This document shows, piece after piece, positions 1 to 10,332 of a stretch of 64,000 nucleotides of DNA. Position 1 is the first letter of the stretch. Each line of letters begins with the position of its first letter. A program made the translations under genes and the position numbers. The notes beneath the pieces were generated by a model that was given only the letters and a program-made list of their open reading frames with translations, had not been told where the DNA came from and ran no database searches. The DNA is from Eoetvoesiella caeni. Its GTDB lineage: Bacteria > Pseudomonadota > Gammaproteobacteria > Burkholderiales > Burkholderiaceae_B. Where the stretch lies: contig NZ_QNRQ01000006.1 in NCBI RefSeq assembly GCF_003315175.1, positions 62,001 to 126,000 of the forward strand. The letters run 5' to 3'.

Positions 1-1
1 C

Positions 2-1036
2 TACCTCAAGAACCTGCGCCACGAAATCAGCGTCGACATGCTGCGCCAGCGCGCGGTGGACAGCACGATACGCATTTCGGATAGCGATATCGACGCTTAC
101 CTGAAAAACCCGCCGCCGCAAGAAGGCCTGCCACAGCCCCAGGGGCAGCAACCCGCGGGCCAGGCCGGCGCACAGCAGGCCGCGCCGCGGGTCCTGGGAT
201 TGGCGCAAATCCTGGTCGCGGTGCCCGAAGGCGCGCCAGCCGACAAGGTGCAAGAATTGCGACGCAAGGCCGAAGCCATTTTGGCCCGCCTGAAGGGCGG
301 CGCCGACTTTGCCAGCACAGCGGCGGCTTCGTCCGACGGACCGCAAGCGCTCAAGGGCGGCGAACTGGGCGTACGGCCGGCCGACGGCTGGCCCGATCTG
401 TTCCTCAAGGCTACGCAAAATCTTAAAGCCGGCCAAATCACCGGCATATTGCAAAGCGGCAATGGTTTTCACATTCTTAAGGTCCTGACGCGCGGGCAAG
501 AACCCGCCGCCGCATCGGCGCCGATGGACATCACGTCCACAAACGCTCCGACGCAGCCGCAAGGGCCGATGATGGTGACGCAGACCCACGTGCGCCACAT
601 TCTTATCAAGGTCGACAAAGCCATGTCCGACGAACGCGCCCACGAGCGCCTGGTGCAACTGCGCCAGCGGCTTGAAATGGGCGAAAAGTTCGACGACCTT
701 GCCAAGCGCTATTCAGAAGATGCGTCCGCACCGCAAGGCGGCGATTTGGGCTGGGTCAATCCCGGCGAAACCGTCTTGCCCTTCGAGCAAGCCATGAACG
801 CCCTGCAGCCGGGCCAGATCAGCGAACCCGTCAAGACGCAGTTCGGCTGGCATCTTATCCAGGTCGAGGATCGCCGCACCAAGGACATGGAAACCGAGTT
901 CAAGCGCATGCAGGCGCGCCAGGCTTTGTTCCAGCGCCGCGTCGAGCCCGCATTCGAAGATTGGCTCAGCCAGTTGCATGGCCAGGCCTATATCGATAAC
1001 CGGCTCGACCCGCAAACCAGTCAAAAGCCGCGTTAA
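2..1036 (+). CDS. surA: Peptidyl-prolyl cis-trans isomerase SurA, 5'-truncated by the window edge
   Basis: Periplasmic chaperone and parvulin-type prolyl isomerase that helps outer-membrane proteins reach the BAM complex. The reading frame is already open at base 2, so the signal peptide and most of the N-terminal chaperone domain lie upstream. Two parvulin (rotamase) domains are visible, at about 190-480 and 575-870. The second carries the typical run from HVRHILIKV through GGDLGWV to FGWHLIQV. They are separated by a Pro/Thr-rich linker. The first domain is more divergent, as is usual in SurA, where often only one domain is active. The stop lies 6 bp before rsmA, so the two are probably co-transcribed, an order common in Proteobacteria. 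Assignment is firm; only the start is missing. Confidence 0.93.
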   Translation, partial: YLKNLRHEISVDMLRQRAVDSTIRISDSDIDAYLKNPPPQEGLPQPQGQQPAGQAGAQQAAPRVLGLAQILVAVPEGAPADKVQELRRKAEAILARLKGGADFASTAAASSDGPQALKGGELGVRPADGWPDLFLKATQNLKAGQITGILQSGNGFHILKVLTRGQEPAAASAPMDITSTNAPTQPQGPMMVTQTHVRHILIKVDKAMSDERAHERLVQLRQRLEMGEKFDDLAKRYSEDASAPQGGDLGWVNPGETVLPFEQAMNALQPGQISEPVKTQFGWHLIQVEDRRTKDMETEFKRMQARQALFQRRVEPAFEDWLSQLHGQAYIDNRLDPQTSQKPR

Positions 1037-1042
1037 GCCTAA

Positions 1043-1828
1043 ATGACGCATCAGGCACGCAAGCGTTTCGGCCAGAATTTCCTGGTCGATGAAGGGGTTG
1101 TCGAGTCGATCGTGCGGGCCATCGCGCCGGCATCGGGCGAAAACGTAGTGGAAATCGGCCCAGGGCTGTCGGCATTGACCCAGCCCCTGCTGCGGTCGCT
1201 GGATCGCCTGACGGTCATCGAAATCGACCGCGACCTCGCGGCCCGCCTGCGCAAGACATATCCGCCGGATCGCCTCGTTGTTGTGGAAGACGACGTGCTG
1301 AAGGTCGATTTTTCCGCGTTGGGCGACAAGCTGCGCATTGTGGGCAATTTGCCTTACAACATTTCCAGCCCCTTGCTGTTTCATCTAATGCCCTATGCCG
1401 GGCAGGTGGTCGACCAGCATTTCATGCTACAGCGCGAAGTCATCGATCGCATGGTGGCCAAACCCTCGTCGTCCGACTACAGCCGCTTGTCGGTCATGCT
1501 GCAATCGCGCTATCACATGGTCAAGCTGTTCGACGTGCAGCCCGAGGCGTTCGATCCGCCGCCGCGCGTGGTTTCCGCCATCGTGCGCATGACGCCGCTG
1601 CCTGAAGACCGACCCCAACCCCTGAGCTTTCACGCCTTTGAACAGGTCGTGCTTAAGTCATTTGCGCAGCGGCGCAAGATGCTGCGCCGGGGACTGGCTG
1701 AATGGGCGGGTTCCATCGACTGGACTGGCTTGGGCATACCCGAGACGGCCCGCGCCGAAGAATTGTCGGTGGCGCAATTCATTGCGCTTTCCGACAGCCT
1801 GTTTGCCAAAGGCGTGCTCAAGGGCTAG
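1043..1828 (+). CDS. rsmA: 16S rRNA (adenine(1518)-N6/adenine(1519)-N6)-dimethyltransferase
   Basis: Dimethylates two adjacent adenines in the 3'-terminal helix of 16S rRNA (A1518/A1519, E. coli numbering) using SAM; loss gives kasugamycin resistance (ksgA). At 261 aa it has the usual length. Family motifs are present: FGQNFLVD near residue 9, the SAM-binding VVEIGPG loop near residue 35, and the catalytic NLPY at residues 102-105, followed by ISSPLLF. The ATG at 1043 follows surA by 6 bp and gives the canonical [12 protein letters not shown]-terminus. Nothing unusual is seen. Confidence 0.96.
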   Translation: MTHQARKRFGQNFLVDEGVVESIVRAIAPASGENVVEIGPGLSALTQPLLRSLDRLTVIEIDRDLAARLRKTYPPDRLVVVEDDVLKVDFSALGDKLRIVGNLPYNISSPLLFHLMPYAGQVVDQHFMLQREVIDRMVAKPSSSDYSRLSVMLQSRYHMVKLFDVQPEAFDPPPRVVSAIVRMTPLPEDRPQPLSFHAFEQVVLKSFAQRRKMLRRGLAEWAGSIDWTGLGIPETARAEELSVAQFIALSDSLFAKGVLKG

Positions 1829-1871
1829 CGCAGGGCGCCGCTCGCAGCCCGATTTGCAGGCCTTCGCGGGA

Positions 1872-3101
1872 TCAGCCGAAAAACCAGTAGCACACGCCAA
1901 TCGAAGCCAGCACGCCGGCTATGTCGGCCGTCAGCGCGCAACTGACGGCATGCCGGGTGCGCTGGATGCCGACGGCGCCGAAATACACCGCAAGAACATA
2001 GAAGGTCGTTTCGGTGCTGCCTTGGACTGTTGCGGCCAGCAAGGCGGGAAAGCTGTCCACGCCAAAGTGCTGCATGGTTTCGATCAGCATGGCGCGTGCG
2101 GCGCTGCCCGAAAACGGCTTGACCAGGGCTGTCGGCAAAGCATCGATAAAGCGGGTGTCCAGGCTTAGCGCGTGCGCGCTCCAGCGTATGGCGTCAAGCA
2201 ATACATCCAGCGCGCCCGAGGCGCGCAAGGCGCCGATGGCGCACAGCATGGCCACAAGATACGGCAATAGTTCTTTGGATATGTCGAAGCCTTCTTTGGC
2301 TCCTTCGATAAACGCATCGTAGACGGGTATTTTCTTCCAGGCGCCCACGACCAGAAAGGCGACGATGATGCCGAACATGGTCAGGTTGCCCATCAGCGAG
2401 GACAGGGCGCCCAGGGCGGCGGCCGTGAGCGTGGACAAGAAGGCCATGAAGACGCCCAGGGCAAGAATGAATCCGCCTATCCATGCCAGCACGACCGGAT
2501 CGCGCAGCTTGATTTTTTGCACCATGGCAACCACCAGCAAGCCGGTCAGCGACGAGGCTGTCGTAGCCAGGAGAATGGGCAAAAAAACCATGGCCGGGTC
2601 GGGAGCGCCTTGCTGGGCCCTGTACATGAAGATAGTGACCGGCAGCAAGGTCAGCGAGGACGCGTTCAGGACCAGGAACAGGATCTGCGCATTGGTGGCG
2701 GTTTTGGGGTCGGGGTTGAGCGTTTGCAGAGAGCGCATGGCGCGCAGGCCAATGGGCGTTGCCGCGTTATCCAGCCCCAGGGCGTTGGCGGCAAAGTTCA
2801 AGGTAATAAGCCCCAGCGCAGGGTGGCCTGCCGGCACCTCGGGCATCAGGCGGCGAAACAACGGGCTTAGCAGCCTGGACAATTGGTTGATCAGGCCGGC
2901 CTTTTCGGCGATGCGCAAAAAGCCCAGCCACAGCGTAAGCAAGCCAAACAGCAAAACCATGAGCTCAACGGAAAGCTTGGCCATTTCGAACAGGCTTTGC
3001 ACAATGCGCGCGAAGACTTCGGGGTCATGCAGAAACAGCCATTGATGCAGGCCTGAAAGCGCCGCAATAAGAAAAAATGCCAGCCAAAGCGTATTGAGCA
3101 T
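1872..3101 (-). CDS. Nucleoside-recognition (Gate) domain membrane protein, fused SpmA/SpmB type
   Basis: 409-aa polytopic inner-membrane protein. The start MLNTLWLAFF was chosen because the upstream in-frame stretch to 3272 is polar and unlike the family. Two homologous hydrophobic halves, each with a Gate-type segment (GLITLNFAANALGLDNAATPIG in the first half, residues near ALVKPFSGSAARAM in the second), correspond to the separate SpmA and SpmB spore-maturation proteins of Firmicutes. In non-sporulating Proteobacteria the two are commonly fused and their substrate is unknown; a transport role is inferred from the fold only. It is convergent with rsmA and divergent from the acyl-CoA dehydrogenase gene. 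Confidence 0.75.
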   Translation of the reverse strand: MLNTLWLAFFLIAALSGLHQWLFLHDPEVFARIVQSLFEMAKLSVELMVLLFGLLTLWLGFLRIAEKAGLINQLSRLLSPLFRRLMPEVPAGHPALGLITLNFAANALGLDNAATPIGLRAMRSLQTLNPDPKTATNAQILFLVLNASSLTLLPVTIFMYRAQQGAPDPAMVFLPILLATTASSLTGLLVVAMVQKIKLRDPVVLAWIGGFILALGVFMAFLSTLTAAALGALSSLMGNLTMFGIIVAFLVVGAWKKIPVYDAFIEGAKEGFDISKELLPYLVAMLCAIGALRASGALDVLLDAIRWSAHALSLDTRFIDALPTALVKPFSGSAARAMLIETMQHFGVDSFPALLAATVQGSTETTFYVLAVYFGAVGIQRTRHAVSCALTADIAGVLASIGVCYWFFG

Positions 3102-3379
3102 AGAGTTGCCGGGTGAGCCTTTAGTGTCCTGGTCGTCTTGCTTGGTCTGGTTCGGTGCATCCGAACTTGATTGCGGCAACCGGCCACTAGGGCACAGGTC
3201 TTGATTCCATGGTTGAGGGTTGGGTGGGCAAGCCGTGAAATTGTCGCAGAGTCTGGCCGCGCAGGCACGCATTAATTGGCATCTGCCATGCCGGCATGCG
3301 GTGCGCGGTCTGTCGCGGGCTGTTCAGGGCCGGTTCTTCTGGGGGATAATACTTCAGGGATCTTATCAAAAGGAATGTT

Positions 3380-5602
3380 ATGGACTGGAGAGCCTGGCGC
3401 CGTCAGTGGTTGACCGAACCTTTGTATCGCAAGGCGGGTGCGGCCATGCCGCGCCTGTCCGCAACTGAGCAAGAGGCCATAGACGCGGGCGATGTCTGGT
3501 GGGATGCGCAGTTGTTTTCGGGGCAGCCCGACTGGCAGGCGTTTTTTGCAACGCCGCCCGCAGCGCTGACAGCGCAGGAGCAGGCCTTCCTGGACGGCCC
3601 GGTGGCGCAACTGTGCGCCATGCTCGACGATTGGGATATCTCCTGGAATCGCTACGATCTGCCGCCGCAAGTATGGTCGTTTCTGAAGGACAACGGCTTT
3701 TTCGGCATGATTATCCCGCGCCAGTACGGCGGGCTTGGGTTTTCGGCGTATGCGCATTCCGAAGTGGTCAGCCGCATATCCGTGCGTTCGGTTACCTGCG
3801 CGGTGACTGTCATGGTGCCCAATTCCTTGGGGCCGGGCGAACTGCTGTTGCAGTTCGGCACACAAGAGCAGCGCGACTACTGGCTGCCGCGCCTGGCCCA
3901 AGGCCAGGAAATCCCAAGCTTCGGCCTGACCAGCCCCGAAGCCGGCTCCGATGCCGCCGCCATGACCGATACCGGCGTGGTGTGCAAACAAATGGTCGAC
4001 GGGGTGGAAGAACTGGGCATACGCCTGAACTGGGGCAAGCGCTACATTACCTTGAGCCCGGTTGCCACGGTGCTGGGCCTGGCTTTCAAGCTGCTCGATC
4101 CCGACCATCTTATCGGCAGCGACACCGAGGTTGGCATTTCGGTTGCCCTGGTGCCGACCAATTTGCCCGGCATCACCATCGGGCGCCGGCACCTGCCTTC
4201 CATGCAGGCCTTCCAGAACGGGCCCAACCAGGGAAAAGACGTTTTCGTTCCCATCAGTGCCTTGATCGGCGGGGTTGAAAAAGCCGGGCAGGGCTGGGCC
4301 ATGCTGATGAGCGCGCTGGCGGCGGGACGCGGCATTTCACTGCCTTCGCTGTCTTCGGCGGCCTGCATGTTTGCGGCGCACACCGCCGGCGCCTATGCGC
4401 GTGTGCGTACGCAATTCGGCATACCTATCGGCAAATTCGAAGGCATACAGGAAAAGCTTGGGCGCATGGCGGCCAATGCCTACCTGGTTGAAGCAGCCCG
4501 GCGCTTTACCTGCGCAGGACTGGACCAGGGATACAAGCCTTCGGTGGTGTCGGCCATCATGAAGCTGCACGCGACAGAGCGCATGCGCCAGTCCGTCAAT
4601 GACGCCATGGATGTGCATGCCGGCAAAGCCGTCATCGACGGGCCCAGCAATTACCTGGGCGGGTTGTACCGGGCCTTGCCTGTGGGCATAACGGTGGAAG
4701 GAGCCAATATCCTTACGCGCAATCTCATCGTGTTCGGGCAGGGGGCTATCCGCGCCCATCCTTATCTTATGCAAGAGGTCGCGGCACTGGGCAATAGCGA
4801 CCAGGAAGCAGGTGAAGCGGCCTTCGATGCCGTAATCTGGAAGCATCTGGGCCACAGCACGAAGAATGCCTTGCGGGCCATCGGGCACGCCTGGACCAAG
4901 GCGGTGTTTGCTAAGTCGCCTGTGCAGGCCGGCCTGGCGGGGATTTATTACCGGCGCCTGGGCCGCTATGCGGCCGCGTTTTCGCTGGTTTCCGAATTGA
5001 CCCTGCTGACCTTGGGCGGCTCGCTCAAGCGCCGTGAAATGCTGTCTGCCCGCCTGGGCGACGTCCTGGCCGAGCTCTTTTTGCTTTCGGCCGTGCTCAA
5101 GCGCTGGCACGACGAAGGCCAGCACGAGTCCGACTTGCCGCTGGTCCGGTGGTGCGCCGAACAGTCGTTTTTTACGATCGAGCGGCGGCTTAACGATGTG
5201 CTGTTCAACTTTCCGGCGCGGGGCCTGGCGATAGTGCTGCGTTTTTTATTGCAGCCGCCCGCAATGAAAGCCAAGCCGCCGTCCGACCAGCTTACCGCCA
5301 CGTGCGCCGATATTCTGCTTGAGCCCTCCGAGTCGCGTGACCGGCTGGTGGGCGCCGTGTGGACCACCTGCAATAGCGCCAGCGTCGAGCAACTGGAATA
5401 TGCGTTCGAACAGGTGGTGCAGGCCCAGCCGATACTCGACCGGCTAAAGCACGGCGGCCTGAAGGACTGGCGCGTGGCGCATGCCAAAGGCGCCTTGACC
5501 GATGCCCAGGCGCAATTGCTGGAACGGATGCAGGCGGCTGTTGCGGCGGTGGTCAACGTCGACGATTTCGCGCCCGACGCCTTTGCGCGCAAGCCTGCTT
5601 AG
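3380..5602 (+). CDS. FadE-like acyl-CoA dehydrogenase with DUF1974 C-terminus
   Basis: Flavoenzyme of fatty-acid beta-oxidation that introduces the first double bond into acyl-CoA. 740 aa. Residues about 80-500 form the acyl-CoA dehydrogenase core, with [15 protein letters not shown] near residue 180, the flavin/acyl segment around [19 protein letters not shown], and the [16 protein letters not shown] block; the remainder matches the DUF1974 C-terminal region of FadE. It is shorter than E. coli FadE (814 aa) because it lacks the hydrophobic N-terminal segment. The ATG at 3380 has AAAAGGA a few bases upstream. It stands alone, divergent from the SpmAB-like gene, and its end overlaps the convergent gloA end by 4 bp. 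Chain-length preference cannot be told from sequence. Confidence 0.88.
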   Translation: MDWRAWRRQWLTEPLYRKAGAAMPRLSATEQEAIDAGDVWWDAQLFSGQPDWQAFFATPPAALTAQEQAFLDGPVAQLCAMLDDWDISWNRYDLPPQVWSFLKDNGFFGMIIPRQYGGLGFSAYAHSEVVSRISVRSVTCAVTVMVPNSLGPGELLLQFGTQEQRDYWLPRLAQGQEIPSFGLTSPEAGSDAAAMTDTGVVCKQMVDGVEELGIRLNWGKRYITLSPVATVLGLAFKLLDPDHLIGSDTEVGISVALVPTNLPGITIGRRHLPSMQAFQNGPNQGKDVFVPISALIGGVEKAGQGWAMLMSALAAGRGISLPSLSSAACMFAAHTAGAYARVRTQFGIPIGKFEGIQEKLGRMAANAYLVEAARRFTCAGLDQGYKPSVVSAIMKLHATERMRQSVNDAMDVHAGKAVIDGPSNYLGGLYRALPVGITVEGANILTRNLIVFGQGAIRAHPYLMQEVAALGNSDQEAGEAAFDAVIWKHLGHSTKNALRAIGHAWTKAVFAKSPVQAGLAGIYYRRLGRYAAAFSLVSELTLLTLGGSLKRREMLSARLGDVLAELFLLSAVLKRWHDEGQHESDLPLVRWCAEQSFFTIERRLNDVLFNFPARGLAIVLRFLLQPPAMKAKPPSDQLTATCADILLEPSESRDRLVGAVWTTCNSASVEQLEYAFEQVVQAQPILDRLKHGGLKDWRVAHAKGALTDAQAQLLERMQAAVAAVVNVDDFAPDAFARKPA

Positions 5603-5988
5603 GCGGCCTTGCGCTGGATCAGTTCGATCTGGTAGCCGTCGGGGTCGGTGACGAAGGCAATGACCGTCTTGCCGTGCTTCATGGGACCGGCTTCGCGTGT
5701 AACGCGCCCGCCTTTTTGCTTGATTTGCTCACAGGCCTTGTAGGCGTCTTCGACCTCCAGGGCAATATGGCCATAGGCGTTGCCCAGGTCGTACTCTGAA
5801 GTCTCCCAGTTGTGGGTCAGTTCAAGCACCGCGCCTTCGCTTTCGTCCTGGTAGCCGACAAAGGCCAGGGTGAACTTGCCTTCGGGGTAGTCGCTGCGGC
5901 GCAAAAGGCGCATGCCCAGGACTTCTGTGTAAAAGGCCAGGGAACGGTCCAGGTTGCCGACGCGCAGCATGGTGTGCAGTAATCGCAT
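5599..5988 (-). CDS. gloA: Lactoylglutathione lyase (glyoxalase I)
   Basis: Isomerises the methylglyoxal-glutathione hemithioacetal to S-lactoylglutathione in the cytoplasm, the first step of methylglyoxal detoxification. 129 aa, the normal size of single-domain bacterial GloA. It opens with [20 protein letters not shown], which holds the first metal-ligand His, and contains the E(L)[17 protein letters not shown] and [11 protein letters not shown] blocks that carry the other metal ligands. The start has GGAGATGAACC directly upstream. It is the last gene of the glyQ-glyS-gmhB-plsC-ygjP-gloA string. Confidence 0.95.
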   Translation of the reverse strand: MRLLHTMLRVGNLDRSLAFYTEVLGMRLLRRSDYPEGKFTLAFVGYQDESEGAVLELTHNWETSEYDLGNAYGHIALEVEDAYKACEQIKQKGGRVTREAGPMKHGKTVIAFVTDPDGYQIELIQRKAA

Positions 5989-6045
5989 GGTTCATCTCCA
6001 AAAATTGGGTCGCCGGCCAGTTTGAACGCATGGCCGAACAGCGCA

Positions 6046-6930
6046 CTAGATAAGCGGCAGGGTGGCAGGGTCGTGCTGGCGCAGTGCGTTGCGCGCTTGC
6101 TCGAAGCCGGGCAGTATGCGTCCCACTTCGCGCCAAAACTCCCTGCTGTGGTTCATTTCTTTCAGGTGGGCCAGTTCGTGGGCGACAACGTAGTCGATAA
6201 TGGCGTGATCGAAGTGGATCAAGCGCCAGTTCAACATGATGTTGCCGTCGCTGTTGCACGAACCCCAGCGCGTGGCGGCCGACGACAAGCGCCAGCGTCT
6301 TGCCTGCAATTGGCTGGATTGCTGGAAGTGCTCCATGCGCTGTCCGAACCATTCGGCCGCCTTCAGTTGCAGCCAGGCATGGGCGCTGTCGCGCACGCGC
6401 TGGTGCTCGGCAGTGCCGGGCAGGGGCAGGCGCAGAATGTCGCCGTCCCTGGGCTTGAATGCATCGCCCTCGAAGGCGTGGCCGTCATGGGCATTGCCCA
6501 ATTTAAGAATAATACGCTTTCCCAGGTAGGGAATATTGCCGCCGTCCTGCCAGTGCGTGTCGGCCATGGCCAACTGTTCCTGGCGGGCTTGGCGGATTTG
6601 CAGCTTGCCAAGTATCCAGCGCGATTTCTCGGCTACCGTGGCATCGACCTGCGCCAGCGTAACCCAGCCCGGCGCGGTAACGTGCAAGCCGTCGTCGTTG
6701 ATGACCAGGCCGATGCTTTTGCGGCGCGAGCGCCTCAAGATGAATCCGATGACCTGTTCGTGGGTGCGTACTTCGCGCCAACGGGCGCCTTCGGGCAAAG
6801 TGGGAGGGCGCGGTGTGGCAACGACAGTGATTTCGGGCGGGGCCTGAGATGGACGGGCAGCAGGAACCGGCGCCGTCTCGACAGGCACCGGGTCGGCGGC
6901 GAACAGATCAAGTTGTAGAACCTGGCCCAT
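6046..6930 (-). CDS. YgjP/M48-type zinc metallopeptidase domain protein
   Basis: Predicted cytoplasmic metalloprotein of the DUF45/YgjP (WLM-like) family. The C-terminal half has the zinc-binding HELAH motif in VVAHELAHLKEMNHS, followed by FW and a downstream Glu-rich helix; upstream is the conserved SRWGSC-like block (ATRWGSCNSDGNI) and LNWRLIHF. The N-terminal ~60 residues are a Pro/Ala-rich linker. I take MGQVLQLDLF as the start because LDLF-type openings are typical; an ATG 30 bp upstream (6960) is in frame and would overlap plsC more. The biological substrate of this family is not established. It lies in the glyQ operon between plsC and gloA. Confidence 0.82.
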   Translation of the reverse strand: MGQVLQLDLFAADPVPVETAPVPAARPSQAPPEITVVATPRPPTLPEGARWREVRTHEQVIGFILRRSRRKSIGLVINDDGLHVTAPGWVTLAQVDATVAEKSRWILGKLQIRQARQEQLAMADTHWQDGGNIPYLGKRIILKLGNAHDGHAFEGDAFKPRDGDILRLPLPGTAEHQRVRDSAHAWLQLKAAEWFGQRMEHFQQSSQLQARRWRLSSAATRWGSCNSDGNIMLNWRLIHFDHAIIDYVVAHELAHLKEMNHSREFWREVGRILPGFEQARNALRQHDPATLPLI

Positions 6931-7645
6931 ATCGTTCCGGGTTGAGTCGGCGCATTTCATCTTCTATCCATTGCTGGACTTTTTGGTTCAGCGCTTCGGC
7001 ATCCAGCCCCGCGCTCTCGATGAAGGGGCCTATGGATACGGTGATCAGCCCCGGCTTCTTGATAAATGCGTTGCGCGGCCAGCATTCGCCGGCGTTGTGC
7101 GCAATGGGAATCACCCCGGCCCCGGTGCGTACGGCCAGCAGGGCTCCGCCCATTTTATAACGTCCGGTCTTGCCTGGCGCAATGCGCGTGCCTTCAGGAA
7201 AAAGGACAGGCCAGCGTCCTTCGTCCAGGCGCTGGCGGCCAAGTTGCACCACCTGCTCGAAGGCGTCGCGGCGTTTGGCGCGGTCGATGGGAATCATGCG
7301 CAGCAAGGCCAGGCCCCAGCCGAAAAACGGTACGCGATGCAATTCGCGTTTATAGACGAAGCAGGCTTCGCGGGGCAGGTGGGACGGCAGAAACAGCGTT
7401 TCCCAGGCGGACTGGTGTTTGGACAGTACGATGGCGGGTCCGTCTGGAAAGTTGTCGGCGCCCTTGATCTGCCAGCGGATGCCCGTGATGACCCGTGCCC
7501 CCCAGATAGCCAGGCGGGGCCAGCCCATCGTAAGCCGATAGCGCATGCGCAATGGCAGCGGCGCCCACAGCATGCAGGCGAACGCATAGGGAATGACCGT
7601 TACGACAAGGAACAGAAGGAAAAGAAAGGACCGGATGGCAGCCAT
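6908..7645 (-). CDS. plsC: 1-acyl-sn-glycerol-3-phosphate acyltransferase
   Basis: Membrane-associated enzyme that acylates lysophosphatidic acid to phosphatidic acid. 245 aa. A hydrophobic N-terminal segment (residues ~5-30) anchors it. The catalytic H(X4)D motif appears as KHQSAWE, with Glu in place of the usual Asp, a known variant in this lineage. The glycerophosphate-binding FPEGTR motif and the IPIAHNAGECW block follow. It starts 3 bp after gmhB ends and overlaps the next gene, indicating translational coupling in the glyQS operon. Confidence 0.92.
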   Translation of the reverse strand: MAAIRSFLFLLFLVVTVIPYAFACMLWAPLPLRMRYRLTMGWPRLAIWGARVITGIRWQIKGADNFPDGPAIVLSKHQSAWETLFLPSHLPREACFVYKRELHRVPFFGWGLALLRMIPIDRAKRRDAFEQVVQLGRQRLDEGRWPVLFPEGTRIAPGKTGRYKMGGALLAVRTGAGVIPIAHNAGECWPRNAFIKKPGLITVSIGPFIESAGLDAEALNQKVQQWIEDEMRRLNPERYGPGSTT

Positions 7646-7648
7646 GCG

Positions 7649-8185
7649 TCAGGCCTCCAGCCACGAGTCGACGAAGGCGGCCAGGTCCTTCACGATTCGC
7701 GTGCCGGCGGGAAGATCGCCCTGGTCCAGGGTTTTTTGGCCATTGCCGGTCAGGACCAGCCAGGGGGCGCAGCCTGCCGCAACGGACGCCTGCAGGTCGC
7801 GCAAGGAGTCTCCCACTGCCGGGACGTCCTTCAGGCTGACGTCGTAGCGGCGTGCTATGTCGGTGTACATGCCCGGTTTGGGCTTGCGGCATGCGCAGCC
7901 GTCGTCGGGGCCGTGAGGACAAATGAACACCGAATCAATGTGGCCGCCTGCCTGGGCAAGCTCGGTTCGCATTTTGGCGTGGATGGCGTTAAGAGTCTCC
8001 ATGCTGAACATGCCGCGCGACAGCCCGGACTGGTTGCTGGCAATGACGACGCGCCAGCCGGCTTGCGACAGCCGCGCAATGGCTTCCAGGCTGCCGGGAA
8101 GCGCGATCCATTCGGCGGGGCTTTTGATGAAGGCCTTGCTGTCCTGGTTGATGACGCCGTCGCGATCCAGAATGACTAGTTTCAC
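7649..8185 (-). CDS. gmhB: D-glycero-beta-D-manno-heptose-1,7-bisphosphate 7-phosphatase
   Basis: HAD-superfamily phosphatase of the ADP-heptose pathway for the LPS inner core. 178 aa. Motif I is LDRDGVIN with nucleophile Asp7 and acid Asp9; SNQSGLSRG is the substrate block. The Cys/His zinc loop ICPHGPDDGCACRKP is diagnostic of GmhB, and VGDSLRDLQA supplies motif III acids. The start overlaps the glyS stop by 4 bp (ATGA). Co-occurrence with glyQS and plsC is common in Betaproteobacteria. Confidence 0.94.
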   Translation of the reverse strand: MKLVILDRDGVINQDSKAFIKSPAEWIALPGSLEAIARLSQAGWRVVIASNQSGLSRGMFSMETLNAIHAKMRTELAQAGGHIDSVFICPHGPDDGCACRKPKPGMYTDIARRYDVSLKDVPAVGDSLRDLQASVAAGCAPWLVLTGNGQKTLDQGDLPAGTRIVKDLAAFVDSWLEA

Positions 8186-10332
8186 TGGGCTAACCTTGAA
8201 ATATCGGCGACCCGGTTCATGGCGCCGTGCAGTTCGTCCAGCAAGGCCAGCCTGTTGGCTCGCACGGCGGGGTCTTCGGCCATGACCATGATGTCGGCAA
8301 AGAAAGCGTCGACGGCCTCTTTGGCTTGCGCCATGATGGCCAGGCTGTCGGTAAAGTTGCCCAGTTCGAATTGCGCATCGGCCTGGGGCTTGAGCGTAGC
8401 AATGACTTTGGCCAGGGCTTGCTCGGCCGGCTCGGACAATTTCCCGGCATCGACCTTGCCGGGAGCGCCTTCGGCTTTTTTCAGCAAGTTGGCAATGCGC
8501 TTGTTGGCCGCGGCCAGGCTGGCCGATTCAGTGCGTTCGGCAAAGCTGGCGCAGGCCTGGATGCGGAACAGCACTTCATGCAATGGCGGCTGCTGGCTAA
8601 GCACGGCGTCGACGACATTGCGATCGTAGCCGCTGCCCAATTGATTGCGGTAGCGTTCGTAGATAAAGCCCAGCACTTCGGGAACCGTGCCCGCATTCAG
8701 CGGATGCGCGGCGTAGAGCCGGAAGGCCTCTTCAAGCAAGGGCCGCACATGCAGGCCGGCGGCGTTGGGCGTGGCAAGATAGCCGCCCGCGCTTAGTTGC
8801 TCGAAGGCGCTGATGATGCCAAGTGCCGCGCGGCGCAGGCCGAAGGGGTCGCGTTCGCCGGTGGGAACCAGCCCAATGCCCCAGATGCCGACCAGGGTTT
8901 CAACCCGCTCGGCGATGAACAAAATGGTGGACGTAATGGTGTCCGGCGTAACCGGCTCGTCGATGCGGATGCGGTACTGGTCGCCCAGGGCGCGCACGAC
9001 CTCTTCGGGCTCGCCGTCGGCCCGGGCGTAATAAGCGCCCATGATGCCTTGCAGTTCCGGGAACTCGGCCACCATGTTGGAATTCAGGTCGGCCTTGGCC
9101 AGCAGGGCGGCGCGATCGGCCAGGTCGCCGTCGGCATCGAGCTTGGCGGCAAGGTAGCGGGCGATTTGCCGCACGCGTTCGACGCGTTCCAGCTGGGATC
9201 CCAGCTTATTGTGATAGACGCTGTTGGCAAGCGAGTCGACACGCGCCGCCAAAGGCGTCTTGCGGTCTTGCTCGAAAAAGAACTGGGCGTCGGCCAGGCG
9301 CGGGCGCACGACGCGCTCGTTGCCCTGGACGATGTTGGACGGGTCGGCCACCTGCATATTGCTGACAATCAGAAAGCGGTGCGTCAGTTGGCCTGTTCCG
9401 GGCTCGAACAGCGGGAAGTATTTTTGATTCAGGCGCATGGTCAGAATCAGGCATTCGGGCGGAACGCTTAAAAAGCCTTGATCGAATTGCCCGACATAGA
9501 CGGTAGGGTGCTCGACCAGCGCGGTAACTTCGTCGAGCAGCGCTTCGACGGCCGGGTCGGTGCCCAGTGTGGCGTTGAGTCTTTGCGCATGGTCTTGCAA
9601 TTGTCCCGCGATAGCCTGGCGGCGTTCGTTGAACGAGACAATGACCTTGCCCTCGTCAAGCAGTTGCCGGGCATAGGTGTCGGCGTGCTTGATGCTTATG
9701 GCGGCCGGAGCCATGAAACGGTGGCCCGCGCTTTCGTTGCCGGCTTCCAGCCCCAAGGCGTGCGCCTTGATGATGTTGCCGCCCCATAAAACGATAAGGC
9801 GGTGCGCCGGCCGCACGAACTTGACGCTGCTGACGCCGTCGGCCAATTGATAGCGCATGACCTTGGGAATAGGCAGCGAAACAATGGCGTGCTCCAGAGC
9901 TTCCTGGATGGCGTCGGCCAGGCTGCGGCCCGGGGCCGTGCCTTTGGCGTAAAGGTAGTCTTGTTTGCCGTCGGACTCATGGACGAGATCGTCGGGGCCC
10001 AGGTGCTCCAGGTTTTTGCTGGCCAGTTTCTTGACCAGGGCAGGCGTGGCCTTGCCTTCAGGAGTCAGGCCAACGGAAGCGGGCATGAGCTTTTCTGTGT
10101 AGGCCTGTTCGGGTGCCTGCGCCAGGACATGGCTTAGGTGCACAGCCAGCCGGCGCGGCGTGGCGAAGTCGCTGGTCACGCAAGCGCCACCCAACAGATT
10201 TTGCTTGTCCAGTACCGAACGTATGCCTTCGGCAAACGCCAGGCCCAGCTTGTTCAGGGCTTTGGGAGGAAGTTCTTCGGTAAGCAGTTCGACCAGCAGG
10301 GGACGGGTTTCAAAAGAGGACGCCGCAGTCAT
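8182..10332 (-). CDS. glyS: Glycyl-tRNA synthetase beta subunit
   Basis: Beta chain of the bacterial alpha2beta2 glycyl-tRNA synthetase; it binds tRNA-Gly and is needed for aminoacylation by GlyQ. 716 aa, close to the family's usual ~690-720. The N-terminus has the conserved LLVELLTEELPPKALNKL block, the centre the LSVPPECLILTMRLNQKYFPL and PRLADAQFFFEQD blocks, and the C-terminus a helical anticodon-binding region. The start abuts the glyQ stop with a shared base at 10332. Confidence 0.97.
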   Translation of the reverse strand: MTAASSFETRPLLVELLTEELPPKALNKLGLAFAEGIRSVLDKQNLLGGACVTSDFATPRRLAVHLSHVLAQAPEQAYTEKLMPASVGLTPEGKATPALVKKLASKNLEHLGPDDLVHESDGKQDYLYAKGTAPGRSLADAIQEALEHAIVSLPIPKVMRYQLADGVSSVKFVRPAHRLIVLWGGNIIKAHALGLEAGNESAGHRFMAPAAISIKHADTYARQLLDEGKVIVSFNERRQAIAGQLQDHAQRLNATLGTDPAVEALLDEVTALVEHPTVYVGQFDQGFLSVPPECLILTMRLNQKYFPLFEPGTGQLTHRFLIVSNMQVADPSNIVQGNERVVRPRLADAQFFFEQDRKTPLAARVDSLANSVYHNKLGSQLERVERVRQIARYLAAKLDADGDLADRAALLAKADLNSNMVAEFPELQGIMGAYYARADGEPEEVVRALGDQYRIRIDEPVTPDTITSTILFIAERVETLVGIWGIGLVPTGERDPFGLRRAALGIISAFEQLSAGGYLATPNAAGLHVRPLLEEAFRLYAAHPLNAGTVPEVLGFIYERYRNQLGSGYDRNVVDAVLSQQPPLHEVLFRIQACASFAERTESASLAAANKRIANLLKKAEGAPGKVDAGKLSEPAEQALAKVIATLKPQADAQFELGNFTDSLAIMAQAKEAVDAFFADIMVMAEDPAVRANRLALLDELHGAMNRVADISRLAQ

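Noticed and set aside
6022-8179. Long plus-strand ORFs opposite ygjP, plsC and gmhB
   Set aside because: Antisense shadows; the minus-strand frames contain all catalytic motifs.
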